This document shows positions 7,576 to 14,432 of a stretch of DNA of 16,364 nt, one piece after another. The number at the start of each line of letters is the position of its first letter. The first letter of the stretch is position 1. The DNA lies in contig PXSC01000081.1 in NCBI GenBank assembly GCA_003023535.1, positions 1 through 16,364 on the forward strand. Direction: 5' to 3'. The DNA is from Halobacteriales archaeon QS_9_70_65. Lineage in GTDB: Archaea > Halobacteriota > Halobacteria > Halobacteriales > Haloarculaceae. Under the pieces are notes generated by a model. That model was not told the origin of the DNA. It saw only the letters and a list, made by a program, of their open reading frames with translations, and did no database searches. The position numbers were made by a program, and so were the translations under genes.

Positions 7576-8811
7576 TCAGCCCTCGACGAATCCGGCCTCG
7601 ACGTACTCGTCGTTCTGGACTTCGAGTATCTGGAGGAAGCCGACGGGATCGCCGCTCTCGTCGAGGTCGATGGGGCCGCTGACGCCCTGGTAGTCGACGT
7701 CGCTCGGGCCGCCGCCGTCGGCGAGGATCTCGCTTGCGGCCTCGAAGGAGGTCACCCGGTCGCCCTCGGGACGGGTGACGTCGCGGACGACCTCGCCGAG
7801 GGCCGCGCCGCTGAACTCGTCGGCCGCCTGGATCGACAGTGCCGCCGTGACGACGGCGTCGTGCGTGAAGGCGGCCCACGTCGTCGGCGACTGGCCGTAC
7901 TCGTCCTCGAACCGCGAGGCGAACGCCTGGTAATTATCCTGGTCGACGGGGGCCGACGGGAGCGCGATCTTCATCCCTTCCATGCTTCCGTCGGGCGTGT
8001 CGTCGAGAACGTCGGGCCCCTGGGTGGAGTCGGTCCCGTAGAACTGCGCCTCGTAGCCGCTGGAGAACACCTCGTTCACCATCGAGATGAACACGTCCTG
8101 GTAGGTGTTGAACAGCCACGCCTCGGCGCCGGAGTCGTTCATCTCCGCGACGACGCTCGAGTAGGACTGCTGGTCACGGTCGTGGGGGGCCCGGTAGGCG
8201 ATCTCGCCGTCGTAGGCCTCGATGAAGGCGTCGGTAAGTGTCTGCCCGAAGTCGTCGTTGACGAACGTGACGGCCACCTCGTCGTAGCCGTCCTCTGCGA
8301 CGATATCGGCCAGCGCCACCGACTGTGCCCGTCCGCTCGGCGATATCCGCAACAGCCCCGGAAACTCCGTCAGTCCCAGCCCGGTCGAGTTCTGGCTCAG
8401 CTGGACGACGTCGGTGCCCCGAACGACGCTCTCGTAGATGGACAGCGAGACGCTCGACCCGACCGCGCCGATGAGGAACGGTACCCCGTTTTGGTTCACC
8501 AGCTTCTGGGCGGCCGAGATGCCACCATCCGTGCTCCCTTTGGAGTCCTCGACTGCGATTTCGAGTTCGCGGCCGTCGATGCCGACGTCGTTGATCGCCG
8601 CGAGCGCGAGCTCCCTGCCACGCCGGTTCCGCTCGCCGAACGCCGAGTAGGATCCTGTCTCTGCGTCGATCATCCCGATGGTGTAGGAGCCGTCGCCGCC
8701 GTCGCCGCCGTCGTCCGTCGTGCTGACACAGCCGGCGGCCAGCGCGAGGCCGGCGGCACCCGACGCGAGCAGCCCCCGGCGGTCCGTGATCGGTGTGGTG
8801 TCGTCGTTCAT
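7576..8811 (-). CDS. livJ: Branched-chain amino acid ABC transporter substrate-binding lipoprotein
   Basis: A 411-residue extracellular solute-binding protein of the Peripla_BP_6 (leucine-binding) type. The start at 8811 is chosen because it places a haloarchaeal Tat lipoprotein signal at the N-terminus: ITDRRGLLASG with twin Arg at 11-12, then lipobox LAAGC with Cys28 as the lipid anchor. An acidic Asp/Gly linker follows, then the mature domain starts with YTIGMIDAETGSYSAFGE. An upstream in-frame extension to 8892 would bury the signal and is rejected. It is the first gene of the liv operon and should capture leucine/isoleucine/valine or related amides outside the membrane and deliver them to LivHM. 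No clear TATA box is seen at leaderless spacing. Confidence 0.92.
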   Translation of the reverse strand: MNDDTTPITDRRGLLASGAAGLALAAGCVSTTDDGGDGGDGSYTIGMIDAETGSYSAFGERNRRGRELALAAINDVGIDGRELEIAVEDSKGSTDGGISAAQKLVNQNGVPFLIGAVGSSVSLSIYESVVRGTDVVQLSQNSTGLGLTEFPGLLRISPSGRAQSVALADIVAEDGYDEVAVTFVNDDFGQTLTDAFIEAYDGEIAYRAPHDRDQQSYSSVVAEMNDSGAEAWLFNTYQDVFISMVNEVFSSGYEAQFYGTDSTQGPDVLDDTPDGSMEGMKIALPSAPVDQDNYQAFASRFEDEYGQSPTTWAAFTHDAVVTAALSIQAADEFSGAALGEVVRDVTRPEGDRVTSFEAASEILADGGGPSDVDYQGVSGPIDLDESGDPVGFLQILEVQNDEYVEAGFVEG

Positions 8812-8862
8812 CTGTGGGTCTGGTGGTTGGTCATCGACGAGGTGCTGCCGCAGGTAGCCGCC

Positions 8863-9169
8863 ATCGTTGTCGTATCGCTGTCGGCGTCGCACTGGCGGTC
8901 CTGCTGGTCGGATTTGGCGCCGTCAACACCACCAACGGCGCCGTCACCATCGCGCCGCCAGTCGACGACGGTGTCTTCACCGCCCGGACTGCCGTCGCGA
9001 CGATGCTCGTCGGTGGTATTGTCTCCGTCACCGTCTCAACATTCAAGTGCCCCATCCCCGTCCAGTTCGAGGTCTGGGCGCGAAGTTCAGCGCGAAGGTC
9101 GTCGCCACCGATGGGGCGCTGAAGATGGTTCAGATCGCCGTCGCGCTGGCGGGCCTGTTGACTCTCTGA
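8863..9169 (+). pseudogene. Frameshifted small membrane protein gene (copy A)
   Basis: Two adjacent frames both show strong haloarchaeal codon bias. The first, from about 8874 to 9040, encodes a hydrophobic stretch beginning IAVGVALAVLLVGFGAVNTT, then TARTAVATMLVGGIVSVTV. The second, about 9075-9169, encodes FSAKVVATDGALKMVQIAV and a hydrophobic end with TGA at 9167-9169. A frameshift between about 9040 and 9075 separates them, and no start codon is evident in frame. The ancestral product was probably a membrane protein of roughly 100 residues with three hydrophobic helices. I do not recognise the family. A related 3' end lies at 11384-11468 on the other side of the restriction-modification island. 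It is divergent from livJ. Confidence 0.5.
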
Positions 9170-9438
9170 ATCGTACACAGCCGAAACAACTGGTCAAGCA
9201 TGACAGCGGGCCCACGTATGGACGAGAGAGTTGCGACGATGGTATCTCGTATTGCCGTGTGAGAACAGGGGTGTCGAAGACATCTCATGAAGGTTATTGA
9301 GAGACAGGCGATAAGATTTCTCAAGCGGAGAGACTGTCCACCGACGAGCCGTGTCCTGTCGGTTTGAGTACATATTGAGCGAAATTGCTCAAATTCGTTG
9401 TTGAGTTCTGTCTTCCGTCGGTAGCAAAATACTGCAGA
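9170..9438. other. Non-coding AT-richer left edge of the island
   Basis: No convincing gene is seen. The composition shifts from GC-rich to mixed between about 9180 and 9300. An inverted repeat TTGAGC...GCTCAA lies at 9375-9392 with a 6-nt spacer. On the minus strand a T-run (TATTTTGC) lies at about 9424-9431, just after the methyltransferase stop, and could terminate that transcript. Short frames here are not supported by codon bias. Confidence 0.4.
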
Positions 9439-10554
9439 CTAATCGAACTGGCTCCCAAGCGTTGCCTGCTCTTGCTGAGTTTTAGTACCGGTCTCAATAG
9501 GAGTAGATTCGTCGTAGGGCATGTGTGACACTCGATATCCGTCTTCGATTTTTTCAATATCGTCGATTGTGTATAGTTGGAGAGGCTTTTCTTGCTTCGT
9601 AATTACGGGGAAGTCATAGTTCTCAGCTTCATATTTGAACGAGTTTCCATCTCCAAGGCGCTGCTCAACGAACTTTTCATGGCGCTCTACCCGCTTCGAG
9701 ACTGTGCTGTACGCGAGTTCTTTCACCCCATCGACTCCATCATTAAACACCTCTACGAACTGCTCTTGGAGTTCGTAACCGACTGAGTTTCGACCCGCAA
9801 CCATTGCGGCCAGCGAGGTCGTTCCAGTTCCCCAGAATGGGTCAAGAACCGTGTCTCCGTAAACACTGTACATATTGACAAGGCGATACGGTATTTCGAG
9901 CGGATATGCCGCCGAACGGTCGCGTAATTCTTCGTTCGTAGTCTCCAGTTCTTGAAAGGTTCCAGTAATATTTTTCCATACATCAGAGAACCATTCATTT
10001 CGTTCCTCCCAAAAGTACGCAGACTCATATCTAACGTCCGTCCCCGAGGCAAAATCCCGACTGTTCTTGCCGTTGCGGAAAACCAGTAGATACTCGTGTT
10101 CGAGCGTGGCGTAAGCATTCGGCGGTAGCATCCCACTTCCCATGAACTTCGCCGCCGAATTCGTCGGCTTTCTCCATAGAATATCGGGAAGTGGTTCGAA
10201 TCCAATTCCATCGAAGTACTCCGTTATACGAGCGTGGTTCTGATACACCCGGAAGCTATCACCAACCTTCCGTGTTGCATCGCCAATATTGATGCAGGCG
10301 ATGCCGCCGTCTACGAGCACGCGGTTGATTTCGTCCCATGTCTTGTTCAGCTCTTTGTGCATCAGATCAAAGGCGGCGCGGCCGTCTCCGCTATTGAGGG
10401 CAGATTCAATATCAGAATTGAATGATTCAAAAAGCTCGTCCCACATCTCGATCATCGGGTACGGCGGAGACGTAATGACGAGATTGATCTCATTCTCGCC
10501 TATCTGGGAGAGATCGTTCGAGTTGCCGATATAGACTCTGTGTTCAGTCTCCAT
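9439..10554 (-). CDS. Site-specific DNA methyltransferase, probable N4-cytosine (beta class)
   Basis: A 371-residue modification enzyme that transfers methyl from S-adenosylmethionine to DNA. Catalytic motif IV TSPPY is at 28-32; SPPY rather than DPPY points to N4-cytosine over N6-adenine. The AdoMet motif I DPFWGTGTTSLAA is at 238-250, preceded by the motif X-like YPLEIPYRLV. The IV-before-I order is the beta arrangement, and the middle (about 110-230) should hold target recognition. All key motifs look intact. The gene is much AT-richer than its neighbours, as expected for acquired DNA. It follows the MjaI-like endonuclease gene by 56 bp on the same strand, so it is presumably the cognate modification enzyme, with CTAG as inferred target. 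It ends with TAG at 9439-9441. Confidence 0.9.
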   Translation of the reverse strand: METEHRVYIGNSNDLSQIGENEINLVITSPPYPMIEMWDELFESFNSDIESALNSGDGRAAFDLMHKELNKTWDEINRVLVDGGIACINIGDATRKVGDSFRVYQNHARITEYFDGIGFEPLPDILWRKPTNSAAKFMGSGMLPPNAYATLEHEYLLVFRNGKNSRDFASGTDVRYESAYFWEERNEWFSDVWKNITGTFQELETTNEELRDRSAAYPLEIPYRLVNMYSVYGDTVLDPFWGTGTTSLAAMVAGRNSVGYELQEQFVEVFNDGVDGVKELAYSTVSKRVERHEKFVEQRLGDGNSFKYEAENYDFPVITKQEKPLQLYTIDDIEKIEDGYRVSHMPYDESTPIETGTKTQQEQATLGSQFD

Positions 10555-10610
10555 GTGGATGATATACTGATATGATGGTTTGTAGTTACTGGTGAGGAGT
10601 GAAGAGTTGG

Positions 10611-11168
10611 TTACTTCATTGCACTTTTCAATTCAGAAATATCGACTGTCATCGCCTTATTCGTCTTGTTCTCGTCGTAATACACGATAGGTGCATCAAT
10701 CTCTTCTCGGTCCGGGGTTGCCCGTTCAATTTCAGCGTCGTACATGTCCCTGAGCTTTCGTAGAATCGTCTCCTGTATATCAAACCCTTCGTATGTTTTG
10801 AATAGAACAAGATCGCGGAGGTAATTGTGAGTCATGTCCTTGTCCACTTGGTCAAACGCCTCTTTCATTTTCTTAACCATCGGTACGGCTCTCTCCGTTG
10901 CTTCTTTCAATCGTCGCTCACCGTCATACTTTTCAAAGTAAAACTCAATCCAGTCCTCAAATGTCCCGTCAGGGTGTTTCGTCCTGAAATCATCAATAAT
11001 CTCGCTCATTTGACCCACAACCTCCGGACGATTAGACTGCGAGAGGTTGATTGCAGGATTAAGAAGATATGTGGTATACTTTGGCGTATTGATAGGAAAT
11101 TCCTCTACTTCCTCGGCGACCAAGCGCTCCCGCTCTTCGGCACTGATCCTAAACTCGTCGTCGACCAT
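10611..11168 (-). CDS. MjaI-family type II restriction endonuclease homologue, catalytic core apparently missing
   Basis: A 185-residue protein resembling the MjaI (CTAG) restriction endonuclease family (RE_MjaI). Family-like features are PKYTTYLLNPAINLSQSNRP (29-48), VVGQMSEIIDDF (50-61), WIEFYFEKY (73-81), YLRDLVLFKTYEGFDIQETI (116-135) and IDAPIVYYDENK (157-168). In the family as I recall it, a segment with the PD-(D/E)XK residues (G-I-D-G...V-x-I-K) lies between the ATP and the D-x-P-I-V-Y-Y regions. Here TPD (151-153) is followed at once by REEIDAP, so about 30 residues seem absent and no D...xK follows the QE helix. It may therefore be catalytically dead. The gene is AT-rich, lies upstream of its methyltransferase on the same strand, and has its own promoter. 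The family call is from memory. Confidence 0.72.
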   Translation of the reverse strand: MVDDEFRISAEERERLVAEEVEEFPINTPKYTTYLLNPAINLSQSNRPEVVGQMSEIIDDFRTKHPDGTFEDWIEFYFEKYDGERRLKEATERAVPMVKKMKEAFDQVDKDMTHNYLRDLVLFKTYEGFDIQETILRKLRDMYDAEIERATPDREEIDAPIVYYDENKTNKAMTVDISELKSAMK

Positions 11169-11383
11169 GTGATCACACCTATTCTCAACGTGTGTACTTT
11201 TAATTGTAACAATTTGTTCCAGTCGTTCGCCCTGTCAGCAAATGTAAATTAAATATCAGCGGACATATCATTTTCGCCCACAGCTTTACCCGCGTTTGCG
11301 GGTCAGAGCCAATGTCCTCCGACCCATAATCAAGATTCACGGGTGCTGACAACCAGCCGCTGGGATGAATATAGTACTACGTA
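11169..11383. other. Non-coding right edge of the island
   Basis: This is AT-rich intergenic DNA holding the presumed restriction-gene promoter and a perfect inverted repeat ACCCGC/GCGGGT (11288-11303, loop GTTT). No gene is seen. GC content rises again from about 11400. Confidence 0.4.
11194..11208 (-). promoter_or_regulatory. TATA-like promoter of the restriction-modification genes
   Basis: On the minus strand, ACAATTAAAAGTACAC contains a TATA-like AATTAAAAG centred about 32 nt before the ATG at 11168. The spacing suits a near-leaderless transcript covering the endonuclease gene and possibly the methyltransferase gene 56 bp further on. Confidence 0.45.
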
Positions 11384-11468
11384 CTTCGGCGTCATAGTCA
11401 TTGTCGTCAATACAGCACTGAAGATGGTCTAAGTCGTTGTCACGCTGGCGGACCTGCTGGCGCGATGA
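11384..11468 (+). pseudogene. Remnant of the same small membrane protein gene (copy B, 3' end)
   Basis: These 85 bp align without gaps to 9085-9169 with about 56 of 85 identities by hand count, and both end in TGA at the same position. The translated copies read ALKMVQIAVALAGLL and ALKMV-stop-VVVTLADLL, so copy B carries an in-frame TAA at 11430-11432. Many differences are transitions. It is a decayed paralogue or a second gene of the same family, in the same orientation on the opposite side of the AT-rich island. No 5' portion is recognisable. Confidence 0.45.
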
Positions 11469-11561
11469 GCGGAGGCGGCACACGGACGACGTGAGCGTGG
11501 ATCGGCCGCCGTCGGGTGCCGCTCGGATGTGCGGAACCGGCACACGGCCGTCCGAACACCG

Positions 11562-11567
11562 ATTACC
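11562..11567 (+). promoter_or_regulatory. TATA-like box of the M48 protease gene
   Basis: ATTACC in otherwise GC-rich DNA lies about 26 nt before the ATG at 11589, the spacing of a leaderless haloarchaeal transcript. It supports that start over the in-frame ATG at 11529. Confidence 0.4.
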
Positions 11568-11588
11568 CGGGGCCGACGACGTGCGTCC

Positions 11589-12635
11589 ATGCAGTTCCGT
11601 CGGCGGGCGGCGCTGTCCGGTCGCGCCGCCGTCTCGCTCGCGGTGCTGGCCGTCTTCGGCATCCTCCTGACCGGCGTCTTCGTCGCCGCGGCGGCCGTCC
11701 TGGCCGTCGTCGCCGCCCCGGTCGTCCTCCCGACCGCCGCGGCGGTGACGCTGCTCCCGCACGCGAGCGCCGTCCTGCCGGTGTCGGCGGTCGTCGCCTG
11801 CGTGCTGTCGTGGCTCGGGCTCGTCCTGATCGTCCGGTACACCGACGCGATAACTCGGGCGCTCGGGATCGAGTACCTCTGGTGGCCGCAGTCGCCGGCG
11901 AGCGCGGCGACGACGGCGGTGTCGCTCGCGCTTCTCTACGAGGGGGTCGTCGAACTCGTCCGCGCGGAGGTGGAGTCGCTCCGGGCGGCCTCGACGGAGC
12001 CGGGCGACCCCGCCCCGGCGTGGCTCCGGCGGCGGGTGGTGCGGCTCTGTGCGGTCGCCGACGTCCCGCCGCCGGAGGTGATTTTCCTTCCGTCGGCGGC
12101 GCCGGTGGCCTTCACCGTCGGCACCGCGGCCGCCCGGAGCGTCGTCGTGTCGCAAGGGGTCGTCGACGCGCTCGACGACGACGAACTGGACGCGGGTCTG
12201 GCACACGAGGTGAGCCACCTGGCCAACCGGGACGTCACGCTCATGTCCGCCGCGCTCGCGCCGGTGTTCGTCGGACGGGAGGTGTTCGAGTCCGAGGCCG
12301 ACGGCGTCGCCGGGCGGCTCGCACGGTCGGCGGGTCGGGCCCTCCTCGCGCTCGGGGAGTTCGGCGCCGGGACGTTCTCGCGGGGCCGGGAGTTCGCGGC
12401 CGACCGCGGGGCGGCACACGTCACCGGCGAGCCGGCGGCACTGGCGAGCGCGCTGGAGACGCTGTCGGCCGACCGCGCCCGGCCGGCGGCGGACCTCCGG
12501 GACGGCGACCCCGCGCAGGCGCTGAACGTCGTCCCGCGAGCGACCGATCGGGGCGGTTCCTTCGATTCCCACCCCGAGACGGCGGCCCGGATCGCCCGGC
12601 TCCGCGAACTCGAGCGGGCACAGGAGGTCTCGTGA
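11589..12635 (+). CDS. M48 family (HtpX-like) membrane zinc metalloprotease
   Basis: A 348-residue membrane protease. The N-terminal half has two or three hydrophobic segments (about 12-57 and 60-83) and a further one near 104-118. The zinc site HEVSH is at 206-210 (His206, Glu207, His210), in DAGLAHEVSHLANRD. The third ligand Glu268 is in REFAADRGA, and the usual late SHPETAARIARL motif is at 327-338. All metal ligands are present, so it is probably active in membrane or surface protein quality control with its active site in the cytoplasm. The start at 11589 is chosen from the TATA spacing; starting at 11529 would add 20 arginine-rich residues before the first helix. It ends 82 bp before the Trm14-like gene, on the same strand. 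Confidence 0.92.
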   Translation: MQFRRRAALSGRAAVSLAVLAVFGILLTGVFVAAAAVLAVVAAPVVLPTAAAVTLLPHASAVLPVSAVVACVLSWLGLVLIVRYTDAITRALGIEYLWWPQSPASAATTAVSLALLYEGVVELVRAEVESLRAASTEPGDPAPAWLRRRVVRLCAVADVPPPEVIFLPSAAPVAFTVGTAAARSVVVSQGVVDALDDDELDAGLAHEVSHLANRDVTLMSAALAPVFVGREVFESEADGVAGRLARSAGRALLALGEFGAGTFSRGREFAADRGAAHVTGEPAALASALETLSADRARPAADLRDGDPAQALNVVPRATDRGGSFDSHPETAARIARLRELERAQEVS

Positions 12636-12688
12636 GCACACCGCGGGGGCCGCGAGACGCCGGCGGCGCGGCTGCCCGGGACGCCGGT

Positions 12689-12694
12689 CTTATT
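12689..12694 (+). promoter_or_regulatory. TATA-like box of the Trm14-like gene
   Basis: CTTATT lies 28 nt before the GTG at 12718, matching leaderless geometry. It supports the GTG start and separate transcription from the protease gene upstream. Confidence 0.5.
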
Positions 12695-12717
12695 CCGGGG
12701 TCGATCGTAGCGGGCGT

Positions 12718-13800
12718 GTGCGACTGCTCGCGACGACGAACGGCGGCCTCGAGTCGGTGGCGAGCGCCGAACTCGCCGAGTCGGTCGGCGCCGACCCGGA
12801 GCGACACCACCGGGGCGTCGTCGCCTTCGAGGGCTCCCGGGACGACGTCTACGACCTCCACGCCCGCTCGCGGACCTGCCACCGGCTGCTGGAGGTACTT
12901 GTCGAGGGTCGCGTCGAGGAACTCGAGGACGTCTACCGGCTGACCCGGCGGGTCGACCTCGCGGCACACCTCCCGGACGAGTCGTTCGGCGTCGTCGGGA
13001 CGCGCCACGGAAGCCACGAGTTCACCAGCATGGACGTCGCCGAGCGGGTCGGCCAGGCGGTCATCGACGGCTACCGGGAGGCGACGGGCCGGCGGCTGCC
13101 GGTCGACCTCGACGACCCGACCGTCCGGCTGGAGGCGTACTGCGACGACGACCGGTTCACGCTGGCGGTCGACCTGACCGGCGACTCGCTGCACCGACGG
13201 CCCTACCGGGAGTGCGAACACGACGCGCCGCTGCGGGCGACGCTGGCGTACTCGTTGCTGCGGCTGGCCGACTACGGGCCGGACGACCGGCTCGTCGACC
13301 CGATGGCGGGGTCGGCGACGATCCCGATCGAGGCCGCGCTGGCGGCGACCGACCGGCCCCCGCGGCCCGACCTCGAGCCCGCCTTCGCGGCGCTGCCGCG
13401 GTACGACGTCGCGCGGTTCCGGCGCCGGCGAGCGGCCTTCGAGCCGCGGTCGCCGTCGCCCGACGTCGAGGCCCGCGAGCGGCGGACGGAGTGGCTCCGC
13501 TGTGCCCGGGTCAACGTCGCCGTCGCCGGCCTCGAGGACGCCGTCGACGTGATCGAGGCCGACGCCCGGGAGGCGACACTCGTCGCCGACCGCGTCGTGA
13601 CCAACCTCCCGTTCGGGGTGCGGACCGACGAGGACCTGCGCGATCTGTACGAGGCCTTTGCCGACCGCGTCCGGGAGGGGTCGGTCGGCCGGCTGGTCGC
13701 GCTCACGACCCGGCCGGACCTGCTGCCGCTGGCGGTCGAAAAGCGGCACGATGTCCCGTACGGCCGGCTCGACGTCTCCGTCGTCGTCGTGGAGCCGTGA
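12718..13800 (+). CDS. THUMP-domain RNA guanine-N2 methyltransferase (Trm14-like)
   Basis: A 360-residue SAM-dependent RNA methyltransferase, most like archaeal Trm14, which makes m2G at tRNA position 6; an RlmL-like rRNA target is the alternative. An N-terminal ferredoxin-like and THUMP region covers about 1-155. The linker motif LHRRPYR at 158-164 leads into the UPF0020 Rossmann-fold domain. AdoMet motif I DPMAGSATIPIEAA is at 194-207, and catalytic motif IV NLPFG at 296-300 is the archaeal form of NPPY. Length is close to the family norm. The GTG start (MRLLATTNGG) fits the family N-terminus and leaderless spacing. A gene name is withheld because position specificity cannot be read from sequence. 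Confidence 0.88.
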   Translation: MRLLATTNGGLESVASAELAESVGADPERHHRGVVAFEGSRDDVYDLHARSRTCHRLLEVLVEGRVEELEDVYRLTRRVDLAAHLPDESFGVVGTRHGSHEFTSMDVAERVGQAVIDGYREATGRRLPVDLDDPTVRLEAYCDDDRFTLAVDLTGDSLHRRPYRECEHDAPLRATLAYSLLRLADYGPDDRLVDPMAGSATIPIEAALAATDRPPRPDLEPAFAALPRYDVARFRRRRAAFEPRSPSPDVEARERRTEWLRCARVNVAVAGLEDAVDVIEADAREATLVADRVVTNLPFGVRTDEDLRDLYEAFADRVREGSVGRLVALTTRPDLLPLAVEKRHDVPYGRLDVSVVVVEP

Positions 13801-13842
13801 GCCACGGCCGCGACCGCCGGCAGAACTCGTCGCTCTTCGGCA

Positions 13843-13856
13843 CCTTTATGAATAAT
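13843..13856 (+). promoter_or_regulatory. Promoter upstream of the 66-residue ORF
   Basis: CCTTTATGAATAAT is a strong AT-rich island containing a TATA-like TTTATG. A transcript starting about 26 nt downstream (near 13872) would leave a leader of about 100 nt before the ATG at 13975, which is long for haloarchaea. Confidence 0.4.
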
Positions 13857-13974
13857 CGTGTAGGACAGGTGCGTACACGACACGCCGTCCGTATCCGCGG
13901 TTCGCCGGCCGCCGGTGTGCGCCGCTGGCCCCTCGACGGCGAGACGGTTCCACCACCCCCGATCCACCCGACAC

Positions 13975-14175
13975 ATGAGCACCGAACCGACCCCGATACA
14001 GGAGCCCCGGACGACAGCTACGACCGAGCCCGCCGCACGCGGCCGCCCCGACCCGTGGGCGGCGGATGGTGAGGACCGGGTCCCGGCCACGGCGCTGGCG
14101 CCCCGGCAGTTCGAGCCGTCTTCGATGGCCCGGATGCGGAACCTGATGGACGACGACAACGCCCACAGCGGGTGA
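13975..14175 (+). CDS. Small hypothetical protein, 66 residues
   Basis: The frame has strong GC3 bias throughout. The product starts MSTEPTPIQEPRTTATTEPA, is Pro/Thr-rich and probably disordered at first, and contains RPDPWAADGEDRVPATALAP. It ends with a short Met-rich segment MARMRNLMDDDNAHSG. There is no signal peptide, membrane segment or known motif, and I do not recognise the family. In-frame extension to a GTG at 13915 is possible but adds basic residues atypical of the organism. The TGA stop at 14173-14175 sits inside the target duplication of the MITE-like element that follows. Both duplication copies contain TGA, so the insertion left the protein unchanged. Confidence 0.6.
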   Translation: MSTEPTPIQEPRTTATTEPAARGRPDPWAADGEDRVPATALAPRQFEPSSMARMRNLMDDDNAHSG

Positions 14176-14176
14176 C
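14169..14176 (+). repeat. Left copy of an 8-bp target site duplication
   Basis: CGGGTGAC directly before the element matches CGGGTGAG at 14386-14393 directly after it in 7 of 8 bases. It carries the stop codon of the 66-residue ORF. Confidence 0.6.
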
Positions 14177-14385
14177 GGTAGTGTTCAGATAGGGATTCCA
14201 AGGGTCCAGAAAGCCCTCGGCGCTCTCGACTCCCGCGACTCACTGCGCGCTTCGGCCGCGGTGCGGCCTGCAGTGCTTACCTCGTCGGGGTTCGCCGAGA
14301 GCGCCTCGCCCTTTCAGTCCGCCAGGATTCGGTTGGTTCTTCGGCAGAAACAGACTGACTCGCCGGTGCTTACCTGAACACCGCC
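14177..14385. mobile_element. MITE-like non-autonomous element, 209 bp
   Basis: The left end GGTAGTGTTCAGATAGG (14177-14193) and the reverse complement of the right end, GGCGGTGTTCAGGTAAG (14369-14385), match in 13 of 17 positions and share the core GTGTTCAG. They form imperfect terminal inverted repeats. Flanking 8-bp near-perfect direct repeats indicate transposition. The interior has no transposase and no credible frame; it is GC-rich and resembles repeat sequence I associate with haloarchaeal IS elements. Eight-bp duplications are typical of IS6-type transposases, among others, so the helper family is unproven. The right end lies about 17 bp from the TATA-like box of the molybdopterin oxidoreductase gene. 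Confidence 0.65.
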
Positions 14386-14393
14386 CGGGTGAG
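14386..14393 (+). repeat. Right copy of an 8-bp target site duplication
   Basis: CGGGTGAG abuts the right terminal repeat of the MITE-like element. It differs from the left copy only in the last base. Confidence 0.6.
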
Positions 14394-14401
14394 CGGCCGA
14401 A

Positions 14402-14408
14402 CCTATTA
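14402..14408 (+). promoter_or_regulatory. TATA-like box of the molybdopterin oxidoreductase gene
   Basis: CCTATTA lies 25-31 nt before the ATG at 14433, consistent with a leaderless transcript. The upstream TFB-recognition region is immediately next to the MITE-like insertion, so the insertion could have altered regulation. Confidence 0.5.
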
Positions 14409-14432
14409 GCGGCTCGCGGCCCTCCCGAACGT

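Noticed and set aside
6373..9300. A 975-codon open frame on the plus strand opposite the liv operon
   Set aside because: It is antisense to well-recognised livM, livH and livJ genes and its translation is a low-complexity mirror of their GC-rich codons. No domain is visible.
9130..9324. A 64-codon minus-strand frame next to the pseudogene
   Set aside because: It has no codon bias or recognisable motif and overlaps the better supported plus-strand remnant.
11589..12635. Possible internal deletion in the M48 protease (no clear helical hairpin between HEVSH and Glu268)
   Set aside because: All zinc ligands and the late motifs are present, and haloarchaeal M48 proteins of this compact form exist as I recall, so no lesion is claimed.
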